Part shown: one piece after another, positions 37,169 to 44,119 of the stretch | Numbering within the stretch: the first letter of the stretch is position 1 | How the letters are laid out: every line of letters begins with the position of its first letter | Assembly: GCA_020629955.1 (NCBI GenBank) | Contig: JAHDCI010000013.1 | Coordinates: forward strand, 5,056 to 56,314 | Length of the DNA: 51,259 nucleotides | Origin: Myxococcota bacterium | Lineage (GTDB): Bacteria; Myxococcota_A; Polyangia; Polyangiales; Houyiibacteriaceae | Reading direction: 5' to 3' | The notes under the pieces: model-generated | The model's database searches: none | Told to the model about the DNA's origin: nothing | Seen by the model: the letters and a program-made list of their open reading frames with translations, nothing else | Translations under genes and position numbers: made by a program

Positions 37169-37318
37169 GCAGTTTGCGTTTTGGTGGCAGTCGACACGAA
37201 TCGCACGCGCGCAGAACGGTTCACAACCGTCTTCCTCGGTTCACACCGGTCGAACCTGGAGCTGGAAATATTTGTCTTTTTCCGACGGAACAATCTTCGC
37301 TACGAGGCGTCTTGAGAA

Positions 37319-38377
37319 ATGATTTTGAAAGCGACACCACGATGGCGCCTGCTGGCGCTGCTCTGCTTGATGCTCCCTGCTTCTCTCGCTTCGGCGGACT
37401 CGTGGTGCGCCCAGCCGGTTTGGGTTCATGAATGGGGCGTTCAGACATTCGGTCAGGCTCAAAGGCCACGTGCCGCTTCCGAGCCTTCGTTTTTTCATCA
37501 GAACCCGCCTTCTTCGCCTACGACTGCTGCGCCGGTACGAGCGCTTCCTGCCGACTCGGGGATTCGGTTGCTTCCGGTTCTACAGTTCTTCGCTTCAGGA
37601 ACTCGCGAGATCCCGATCGGCATCGAGGTTGGATTTCGATTTGGCATAGCAAGTTCATGGTTCCCTCAGGTCGACCGACGAGAATCCGACCCAAATCAAA
37701 CGCAGCTCTTTTGGGATAACCTCACGCTTCGAGAGAGACCCATGCGAGCTCCATCGAGCACGGATTTGCCTTGGGTACAGAATCTCAGGGCAAGGGAGAG
37801 TTCCCGGTGGATCGATGGGCGAAGCGAGAGCGAGCGATTCGTCTATTACGAGGCCGCAACTCGGGAGCGTTCGGCGCTTGAGGTCTCGCGCGGTCGCCGC
37901 TGGGATCTTGAGACGAAAGAGCTGCGGATCCGAAACGTGAGCCAAAGCGACGTGCACGATGTATTGATCACTCACCTCGAAGAGGGACGCCGCTTCGAGT
38001 GGCAGATTCCCCGGATTCCAGCAGGGCGGCGCGTTCGTCTTCGCGTGAACGCAACGGAAACAACGACGCATCCTGAGCACGCGCTGCAGAGCTGGTCGGT
38101 CCCGGATCCCTTTCAAACCGCGGAGGCTTGCGTGATGGGTCGAGCGCCTTCTTCACCAACAAGCCGCGCTGCGGGGCACGCGCTCAGTCGCGCGGAGGTA
38201 GCGCTTATCCTTGAGCTGTGGGGGGACGAGTTCTTTTCGCAGCAGGGGACAAGCGTGGTCTATCGAGAAGACGAATCATCGCTGCACGCCGCGATGCCTC
38301 TCGCTCTCTACACCGATATGTATCACTACCTTATTCTGAAGCGTCTCGGCTTGGCGGTTTGGCGCGGAACGCTCTGA
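37319..38377 (+). CDS. Secreted protein with an HEWG motif, unknown function
   Basis: The 352-residue product has a signal peptide (LLALLCLMLPASLASA) followed by WCAQPVWVHEWGVQTFG. The His-Glu-Trp-Gly start of the mature part is shared by many uncharacterised secreted proteins of Myxococcota and Planctomycetes, usually as HEWGTFT. The rest is mixed beta (TKELRIRNVSQSDVHDVLITHLEEGRRFEWQIPRIPAGRRVRL), with a helical C-terminus. Function unknown. It converges with the cytochrome gene, with 13 bases between the two stops. Confidence 0.75.
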   Translation: MILKATPRWRLLALLCLMLPASLASADSWCAQPVWVHEWGVQTFGQAQRPRAASEPSFFHQNPPSSPTTAAPVRALPADSGIRLLPVLQFFASGTREIPIGIEVGFRFGIASSWFPQVDRRESDPNQTQLFWDNLTLRERPMRAPSSTDLPWVQNLRARESSRWIDGRSESERFVYYEAATRERSALEVSRGRRWDLETKELRIRNVSQSDVHDVLITHLEEGRRFEWQIPRIPAGRRVRLRVNATETTTHPEHALQSWSVPDPFQTAEACVMGRAPSSPTSRAAGHALSRAEVALILELWGDEFFSQQGTSVVYREDESSLHAAMPLALYTDMYHYLILKRLGLAVWRGTL

Positions 38378-38392
38378 TCTCAGAGAAGCGTT
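38368..38392 (+). terminator. Hairpin across two convergent gene ends
   Basis: AACG-CTCTG pairs with CAGAG-CGTT around ATCT, with a three-base bulge on one side. It covers the stop of the HEWG-type gene and touches the stop of the cytochrome gene. On the plus strand TTATTGG follows. A shared terminator is plausible but weak. Confidence 0.35.
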
Positions 38393-39593
38393 ATTGGCAT
38401 CGGGCGCGTATTGCCGAAAGGTCTCCGTGACACGTTACACATGCGCGAGCGTTTCGTTCGAGCGCCGAGCGACACTGAGCCGCAAACCCTGGCGGGTGAG
38501 GGCTCAGCCCCGCGCCAATTCCCGAAGCGCCATGGCACGTCACGCAGTCCCGCTCGGTGTGGCAACTGGTGCACGTTGTCATCGAGCGTCTGGCCTCCAC
38601 TCCGTGCGCGTCCGCAAAGCCTGGCGGGTGGACCTCGAACCCAGAGGCAACGCCCACGGCACGGATCGGCGCGAGGCCGAGCCGCGCATGACACTCGGCG
38701 CAAAAACGCTGCGTGTTGTGGCAACTCGTGCAGTTCGGATTGTTTCGCTGCGCGTCCGAGGCGTGCGTCGTTAGAAAATCTCCTCGGTGAATGGAGCTCG
38801 GGCGCACGCGAGCATCGTGACATTGAATGCACTCCCGCTCGGTATGACATTCCGCGCATACGGACCCGTTGTCTGCAGCGAGCCATCGATGGCGAACGAT
38901 GAAATCGCGGTCATGGTCCATCGAGAGCAGCCATCGCGGCGGAGAAAGTTCGCCTTCGCGAAACTCGGTCCGCATCCGTCCATCCGGCAGGGAGAGGTGG
39001 CAGGTGGTGCACTCGCTCTCCACATCTCTTCGTTCGGCGTGCATCGGTTCACGGGTCTGCACCCCCGCCGCTTCATGGCATCGCAAGCAGCTCTCCATGC
39101 TCGGAAGCTCGTGCCGTGTGGCCGTTTGAACGCTCTGGACGGAGTGGCAGTCGATGCATCCTACGCCCGATCGAGCGTGCGTTTGATGCGAAAAGTGTAG
39201 ACGGGCGCTCGGGAACTCGGAGTGCACCACTTGCCCGTCCTCTCCCTCGAGGTGGCACATTGCGCAGCGCTCCGAGAACGTTCTCTCCGAGGTGTGTTCC
39301 CGCAGGTTCTCACTGTGGCATGGCGCACAGCTTTGCTCCTGCGGAATGAGGGAATCCGATGCTCGTTGGCTTTGCGTGGTGCCCTCATGGCAGCGCTGAC
39401 AACGCAGTCGAAGATGTGCCGGGTGGGAGTGGTTCATGATGATCCCGCCCGTCTCCGGTGGATAGACGATCGGGCTGACGAGATCGCTGGTCGGTCCGGC
39501 TTGGGAACCCGCGAGGCCTGACGCGAGTCCCGAGAGGCTGAGGAGAACGAGAAAGATCAGCGGCCATTTGGCGTCTTGCATCCAGCGCTTCAT
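38391..39593 (-). CDS. Periplasmic multiheme c-type cytochrome, 13 CXXCH
   Basis: The 400-residue protein has a signal or anchor (WPLIFLVLLSLSGLASGLAG) and 13 CXXCH heme sites: CQRCH, CAPCH, CAMCH, CIDCH, CLRCH, CTTCH, CAECH, CIQCH, CTSCH, CAECH, CTSCH, CVTCH, CVTCH. Many extra His (MNHSHPAHL, LHFSHQTHA, SMDHDRDF, IHRGDFLTTH, FEVHPPGFADAH) could be second axial ligands. The ATG at 39593 overlaps the TGA of the beta-barrel gene (ATGA), which ties the two together. It probably carries electrons through or to the outer membrane, in the way MtrA does with MtrB; this is inference from gene order and heme number. Confidence 0.9.
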   Translation of the reverse strand: MKRWMQDAKWPLIFLVLLSLSGLASGLAGSQAGPTSDLVSPIVYPPETGGIIMNHSHPAHLRLRCQRCHEGTTQSQRASDSLIPQEQSCAPCHSENLREHTSERTFSERCAMCHLEGEDGQVVHSEFPSARLHFSHQTHARSGVGCIDCHSVQSVQTATRHELPSMESCLRCHEAAGVQTREPMHAERRDVESECTTCHLSLPDGRMRTEFREGELSPPRWLLSMDHDRDFIVRHRWLAADNGSVCAECHTERECIQCHDARVRPSSIHRGDFLTTHASDAQRNNPNCTSCHNTQRFCAECHARLGLAPIRAVGVASGFEVHPPGFADAHGVEARRSMTTCTSCHTERDCVTCHGASGIGAGLSPHPPGFAAQCRSALERNARACVTCHGDLSAIRARCQ

Positions 39594-41083
39594 CGCCACG
39601 CCCTCAAGGTTAGCGAAGCGAGCATCCGGTAGCGGTGTCCTGCGACGCGGTTGTGCGAATACTCGAACTCGCCTCGAATCGTCGCGAAGTCGCTAAGCGG
39701 CACTCGCGCTCCTAGCGCTCCCGTAAGCGAGGTGCCGTAGAGCACCGTCTGCGCGGGGTGATCGAAATGAACGATGCTGCCCCGAAAGTAGAGCTCGTTC
39801 CGGCCCAGGCGCTTCGAGACGTTCAGTGCGACGGCCGCGACCGTCGAAAGAGAACCGCCCCAGACCCAGCTTCGGAGGCTCGTCACCCACCCTCGGCGCG
39901 CTAGCGTCGCCATCGCCTCTCCGCCGAAGTCGACCTCGTTCGGGTTCTCGTCCTCGGGGAAATGGCTTCGGCGCAATGAGGCACGCGCGAGCAGCTGCAA
40001 GCGGCCGAATGCAGAATTCCAGCCACGACTCCCGGTCAGCGATGCGCGATCGACCGGAACCAAATCGAAGAATGCCCAGATCGTTCCCAAATCGAAGCGA
40101 GGGGTATGCCGCTCGAAACGTAGCCGAATGCTGGATTCGGCGATGGCGACGTCTACCTCCGCGAGCCCATCGAGTAGGGTGCCATCGCTGGGATCAACGA
40201 CCATCGCCCCACGTAAACCCACGTTTCGGATCGGGCGACTCCAGAGGGAAAGGCCGAGGCGGCGCGCGACCACGCCGAAGCTGTCGCGGGTCTCTCGAAA
40301 GGCAATTGCGCCGCGAAGGATATTGCTTTTCCCGAGCTCCACTCGGCCGCCGATCGTGAAGGTCGCCTGAGGCTCTGGAATGTCGCGGACACGCTCCGGC
40401 GCGATGGCATCCGGGAGCGTCAGCTGAAGACTGCCCTCGGGATCGAAGCGGTTGCCTGCAAAGAAACTACCCGCGCGGACAACCATTCCGCCGTAGATTT
40501 CGGTGGCGACGAACGCGTGCGGACGAGAACTCACTCGCAAACCGTCGAGCCGGGTAAACCCAAGAATCCCGTCGCTGAGTAGCTGGCGTCCGGCGCGAAT
40601 CGATGTGCTGCGAGGCCCCTGCAACTCGACCGAGACATCGACGGCTTCGAAGCGTGTTGGCTCGTACAGGGGCTGATAGGTCAGCCTCGCTTCTGGCGCA
40701 AATTCGATAAGGCACCGTTCGGTCTCGATATCGCACGCGGAGCCGAACTCTTGATCGAGACGCAGCGATAGGCGGGAAATCAGTCGCCACGCTTGGTCGG
40801 GTTCTTCGTCTCCGAGAAGCGCGGAGTGCCGCAGGGAGGCCCATTGCACCAAGCGTCGTCGTTGCAGGCGAACCCGGGAACGCGGCGAGGAGATTGCGTA
40901 GGCCATGAAGCTGGTATCGCTCTCAAGCTCGACATGACTCCGTTTATCCTCCGGTTCGTTCGCGCTTTCTTGGGGCGTTGTCCACGTCTGCGCAAAGACC
41001 GGATTTCCGAAGAAGAGCGCAACAAGGCTCGCCCCTACCTGGACGATGAAGCGTCTACTTGTTGCTCCTTCGCGACGAATCAC
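39590..41083 (-). CDS. Outer-membrane beta-barrel protein paired with the cytochrome
   Basis: The 497-residue product starts at a GTG and has a signal peptide (FIVQVGASLVALFFGNPVFAQ). The mature part of about 465 residues is rich in alternating amphipathic strands of 8-12 residues ending in aromatic residues (VDVSVELQGPRSTSIRAGRQLL, AFVATEIYGGMVVRAGSFF, ELYFRGSIVHFD), and its last strand (YRMLASLTLRAW) is a typical barrel-end strand. No close family is recognised. Coupling with a 13-heme cytochrome suggests it forms the pore of an electron conduit. A TetR gene ends 86 bases upstream on the same strand. Confidence 0.75.
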   Translation of the reverse strand: MIRREGATSRRFIVQVGASLVALFFGNPVFAQTWTTPQESANEPEDKRSHVELESDTSFMAYAISSPRSRVRLQRRRLVQWASLRHSALLGDEEPDQAWRLISRLSLRLDQEFGSACDIETERCLIEFAPEARLTYQPLYEPTRFEAVDVSVELQGPRSTSIRAGRQLLSDGILGFTRLDGLRVSSRPHAFVATEIYGGMVVRAGSFFAGNRFDPEGSLQLTLPDAIAPERVRDIPEPQATFTIGGRVELGKSNILRGAIAFRETRDSFGVVARRLGLSLWSRPIRNVGLRGAMVVDPSDGTLLDGLAEVDVAIAESSIRLRFERHTPRFDLGTIWAFFDLVPVDRASLTGSRGWNSAFGRLQLLARASLRRSHFPEDENPNEVDFGGEAMATLARRGWVTSLRSWVWGGSLSTVAAVALNVSKRLGRNELYFRGSIVHFDHPAQTVLYGTSLTGALGARVPLSDFATIRGEFEYSHNRVAGHRYRMLASLTLRAWR

Positions 41084-41169
41084 CGCGCGAGTATTCCACG
41101 GTCCCGCTTCCGCGTCTTCAAAACCCTACTTTCACACATCTGCGAAGCGAGCCCCGCCGAGAGGGCTTC

Positions 41170-41784
41170 TCACTCCGGGCGAGGGTGAAGCATGCGCACG
41201 GCGAGTTGGATCACGAGCTCCTCGCGCTCTCCCTGAGCTCCCTCGCCAAAGAAGCGCGCGACATCGACCTCGCGAAGCGTCGCGAGCTTGGAAATCCACG
41301 CCTGCGAGGCCCAAATCGCGCCGGTGAGCTCCTGCAGCTCGAGGTCGACTCGCGATTCCAGCACCTTCGCAGCGGTTTCGATATGTGTGTGCGCTGAGTT
41401 TCGGAGACGCATGCCGAGCTCGGTTTTCTTCGCTTCCAGAATCGAACGGAGCTCAAGGAAGACGCGCTCGCGCTGGGTGAATCGGTACATCGTTCGCACC
41501 ATTTCGCGCAGAAAGTGCTCGTGGCCCGGAATCCTCTGGCTCCCCAGCGCCAGCTCGGTCAGCGCTCGCTCCAAACGCTGGATATGGCCCGTGATGATGT
41601 CCTCGATGAGGAGCTCTTTGTTTGGGAAGTAGTAGGTGAGGGTGCCGGTGCTGATATTGGCTCGCTTCGCGACGTCTCGAATCGAAATGGCGTCGCGCGG
41701 GGAAGCCTCCGCGAGAGCCTCTGCGGCAGCCGCTCGAATTCGTTCGATGGTGTCTTCGGGAGCGGCGTCTTTGGAGCGAGGCAT
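41170..41784 (-). CDS. TetR-family transcriptional regulator
   Basis: The 204-residue protein has the TetR DNA-binding domain (IERIRAAAAEALAEASPRDAISIRDVAKRANISTGTLTYYFPNKELLIEDI, about 12-65) and an all-helical ligand domain. It lies directly upstream of the beta-barrel and cytochrome genes on the same strand, 86 bp away, so it may control them and itself. A perfect 10-base inverted repeat is found 91 bp upstream of its ATG. Confidence 0.92.
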   Translation of the reverse strand: MPRSKDAAPEDTIERIRAAAAEALAEASPRDAISIRDVAKRANISTGTLTYYFPNKELLIEDIITGHIQRLERALTELALGSQRIPGHEHFLREMVRTMYRFTQRERVFLELRSILEAKKTELGMRLRNSAHTHIETAAKVLESRVDLELQELTGAIWASQAWISKLATLREVDVARFFGEGAQGEREELVIQLAVRMLHPRPE

Positions 41785-41874
41785 ATCGAGGCACGGAGAG
41801 TTTTGGTATTCTCGCGTCTTTTTGATGTTACTGCATTTTGCATCGGTTGTGGTTAAAATTGCGCTGCAAATTCA

Positions 41875-41897
41875 AGAATCGCACGGCGTGCGATTCT
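41875..41897. promoter_or_regulatory. 23-bp perfect inverted repeat, candidate TetR operator
   Basis: AGAATCGCAC and GTGCGATTCT flank a 3-base centre. It lies in the divergent spacer between the TetR gene (minus, start 41784) and the kinase gene (plus, start 42013), next to an AT-rich stretch. Symmetry and length suit a TetR dimer. It could also be a hairpin in RNA, but no T-run follows on either strand. Confidence 0.5.
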
Positions 41898-42012
41898 GTC
41901 GTTAGGCGCGCTGATCGGATTCATGCACCTTACCCAACCGGGGGAGATTGTTTGCAAACGTCAGCAGTTCTTTGAGCGGCCGACGCGCTCATCGTTTCTC
42001 CTCAGGATTTCC

Positions 42013-42972
42013 ATGGACACGATCGCTTACGAAACCCACGAACGCGCCTTTGACTATAAAGTCGGGTTCCGTATCGAGGGCCGCTACGAGTTGCTCTCCT
42101 CGATGTTGAATGGCGCGATGTCCAACGTCTTCGTCGGCTTCGACCATCGGATCGGCCGCAAGGTAATCGTGAAGTTCGTTTCTCTCGGAGGGACGGGGGC
42201 AGCAGGAGCGATCTCCGCGAAACGAGAGGCGCAGATTATCGCGAAGATTCTCCATCCTCGAATCGTGACCGTGCTGGACTGTCTGATCGTGGATCGCTTC
42301 GAGGTCATCATCTCAGAGTTCATCGGCGAGCGTACTCTCGCAGATTGGATCCTGGAAAATGGCGACGAGCCAAAGTCGCCGGATGAGTCGCTAGGGCTGC
42401 TCTATCAGATCAGCGAGGGGCTCAGCGCCGTTCATCGCGCTGGCTATGTACACGGTGACCTCAAACCCGAGAACGTCGTTTTTCGTGGGCCCACCGAACT
42501 TGCGATTGTCGACTTCGGACTCGCGCACGAAATCGGCGTTTCGGTGCGAAAAGGCAAAGACGCGGTCGTGGGAACGCCTGCGTATATGCCGCCGGAAGTT
42601 GTCGCGGACGCCCACTGCACCTATCAGCCGACGCACGACGTCTATTCCCTCGCGGTGATCGCTTTTGAGATGTTTGCCGGTCGCACGCCGTACTCGGTAG
42701 AGACCGTGGACCAACTCTTTCAGTTGTACTCGCAACAAGTACCGCCGCTCCCTCCCTCAAGCCTTCGTCCCGAACTTCCCTCGGCGTTCGATCGAGCGCT
42801 CCGAATTGGGCTGTCTCGTCGTCCCAAAGATCGCTTCTCGAGCGTCTCTGAGTTCATCCAAATACTTCGGACAAATCGTCGCGATTCCATTCCGCCTGCT
42901 GCAGCAGTGGGGCGCCCTTCGCGAGGCACGCTCTCCGAATGCGATATCCCTTTCGCGTCAAAACGCTTCTGA
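42013..42972 (+). CDS. Soluble Ser/Thr protein kinase
   Basis: The 319-residue protein is a compact Hanks-type kinase: glycine loop LNGAMSNVFVG (with degenerate glycines), catalytic Lys in RKVIVKFV, YVHGDLKPENVV (HGD in place of the usual HRD), DFGL, the loop ending MPPEVV, and DVYSLAVIAFEM. No membrane helix is seen. The missing Arg before the catalytic Asp means it is likely not regulated by activation-loop phosphate in the usual way. The ATG at 42013 has AGGA six bases upstream; the 30 residues in frame before it have no match. Confidence 0.88.
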   Translation: MDTIAYETHERAFDYKVGFRIEGRYELLSSMLNGAMSNVFVGFDHRIGRKVIVKFVSLGGTGAAGAISAKREAQIIAKILHPRIVTVLDCLIVDRFEVIISEFIGERTLADWILENGDEPKSPDESLGLLYQISEGLSAVHRAGYVHGDLKPENVVFRGPTELAIVDFGLAHEIGVSVRKGKDAVVGTPAYMPPEVVADAHCTYQPTHDVYSLAVIAFEMFAGRTPYSVETVDQLFQLYSQQVPPLPPSSLRPELPSAFDRALRIGLSRRPKDRFSSVSEFIQILRTNRRDSIPPAAAVGRPSRGTLSECDIPFASKRF

Positions 42973-42988
42973 GCTTGTCTCGTCGCAC

Positions 42989-43063
42989 CACCCGCTAGGG
43001 ACCCTGGTGCGTGGCTCAAATCGCTACAAGGGACGATGTTCTACCAGGAACGCCGATCCGAGC
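42989..43063 (+). repeat. Dispersed repeat, copy B (partial)
   Basis: Begins 17 bases after the kinase stop. It matches the first 60 bases of copy A with about 80% identity, apart from a 12-base insertion after CGCTAGG: CACCCGCTAGG, GGCTCAAATCGC, ACCAGGAACGCCGATCCGAGC. The match stops before the rnpB terminator. Copies A and B both lie between convergent transcripts. Confidence 0.6.
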
Positions 43064-43092
43064 CTCGCTTCGTCCGACGTTTCAGCGACACC

Positions 43093-43120
43093 AAAAACGC
43101 CCCGACCGAGGTCGAGGCGT
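43093..43120 (-). terminator. Intrinsic terminator of rnpB
   Basis: On the minus strand ACGCC and GGCGT plus an inner 5-base-pair stem (one mismatch between them) form a hairpin with a tiny loop, followed by five T residues (43093-43097 are A on the plus strand). It directly follows the 3' end of the RNase P RNA. Confidence 0.8.
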
Positions 43121-43121
43121 T

Positions 43122-43505
43122 TGGGTTGGAGGGCAAATAAGCCGAGTTCTGTTCTCTCGCTTGTCACCAAGACGAGAGCGCGAATCATTCATCTAGGGCC
43201 GCTGTTGCCAACGACCTCGAGCGCCGTAACCCGGGAGCTTTGGGCGGGCCGCCCTCAAACGCTCCCCTATTCCGACTTGCACCGAGTGGGGTTTACCATG
43301 CGGCCGCTGTCACCAGAGGCCCGGTGAGCTCTTACCTCACCCTTTCACCCTTACCGAGCGGATGGCCCGGCGGTTTGCTTTCTGTGGCACTGTCCTCGGG
43401 GTTTCCCCCACCAGGCGTTACCTGGCACTCTGCCCTGTGGTGCTCGGACTTTCCTCCCGCATGCGATTTGGGCATACCGGCGAATCGCTATGCCTCTCCA
43501 ACACC
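43122..43505 (-). ncRNA. rnpB: RNase P RNA
   Basis: The catalytic RNA of RNase P, which trims tRNA 5' leaders. The minus strand shows the conserved GAGGAAAGTCCGAGC near the 5' end, ACAGGGCAG, CCGCATGGTAAACCCC-like pairing region with GGTGCAAG, GGAATAGGGGAGC, and near the 3' end ACAGAACTCGGCTTAT. Helix P1 is formed by GTTGGAG-GGC and GCCCTCCAAC at the two ends, which fixes the limits to within a few bases. A weak promoter-like pair TTGCGG (43533-43538) and TACCTA (43510-43515), 17 bp apart, precedes it. Reading frames on the plus strand here are not genes. Confidence 0.95.
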
Positions 43506-43574
43506 ACGCTAGGTAGGTCGGGGCGTCGCTGTCCGCAAGCGAAGAGTGTCCTCGCGATCATCTGCGACGGAACG

Positions 43575-43604
43575 AAAAACGGTCGTCTCGAAAGACGACC
43601 GTTT
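43575..43604 (-). terminator. Intrinsic terminator of rpsO
   Basis: On the minus strand AACGGTCGTCT and AGACGACCGTT form an 11-base-pair stem with a 4-base loop, followed by a T-run. It starts 17 bases after the rpsO stop and separates rpsO from rnpB. Confidence 0.92.
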
Positions 43605-43620
43605 GGACGAAGAGCTTGGC

Positions 43621-43890
43621 TTACTTACGGATGCCGAGGCGCTCGATAAGGTTACGGTAGCGCTCGACGTCCTTGCCGCGGACGTAGTCGAGAAGGCGAC
43701 GACGACGGCTAACAAGCTTCAGAAGTCCACGACGGCTGTGGTGGTCCTTCTTGTGCGTCTTGAAGTGCTCCGTGAGGTAGATGATGCGCTCGGTGAGCAG
43801 GGCGACCTGGACTTCGGGGGAGCCGGTGTCGGATTCGCTCGTCTTGAACTCCGCGATGATCTCTGCGGTGCGGTCTGTATTCAGGGCCAT
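43621..43890 (-). CDS. rpsO: 30S ribosomal protein S15
   Basis: The 89-residue protein reads as S15: [69 protein letters not shown]. It binds the central domain of 16S rRNA. The ATG at 43890 has a strong AAGGAGG a few bases upstream; the longer frame to 44103 is only upstream sequence. It has its own promoter and terminator, and the usual partner pnp does not follow; rnpB does instead. Confidence 0.97.
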   Translation of the reverse strand: MALNTDRTAEIIAEFKTSESDTGSPEVQVALLTERIIYLTEHFKTHKKDHHSRRGLLKLVSRRRRLLDYVRGKDVERYRNLIERLGIRK

Positions 43891-43952
43891 ATCGTGCCTC
43901 CTTACTTGCGCCGCCCTCGGGCACGTGAGGGGGCGTGTCAAAATGGAGCGCG

Positions 43953-43980
43953 AGTATGTGCGATCCCGCAGCGTAGTCAA
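43953..43980 (-). promoter_or_regulatory. Sigma-70-type promoter of rpsO
   Basis: On the minus strand TTGACT (43975-43980) and CATACT (43953-43958) are 16 bp apart, five of six and four of six matches to the consensus. The predicted transcript would have a leader of about 55 bases before the rpsO ATG, room for the S15-type leader control known in other bacteria. Confidence 0.6.
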
Positions 43981-44082
43981 GGGGAGCGAGTTCGATCGGT
44001 CGAGGCAATTCCTCCGTCGGTTCGGACCCTGCGAGCTTGCGAAAGTCTCCAAGTTCTTTCGGAGCGGATGGAGACACCCGGC

Positions 44083-44111
44083 ATGCGCTCGATTTCGCCG
44101 CACGAGCGCAT
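44083..44111 (-). terminator. Hairpin just after uvrA
   Basis: ATGCGCTCG and CGAGCGCAT form a perfect 9-base-pair stem with an 11-base loop, starting 8 bases after the uvrA stop. No T-run follows, so it may protect the mRNA end or work with Rho and not be a true intrinsic terminator. Confidence 0.45.
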
Positions 44112-44119
44112 ACGAAACC

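Noticed and set aside
43240-43649. Plus-strand frames of 90-95 codons
   Set aside because: They cover the RNase P RNA gene, which is read on the opposite strand.
43936-43941. TTGACA word upstream of rpsO
   Set aside because: No -10 element follows at 16-18 bp; the pair at 43953-43980 is better.
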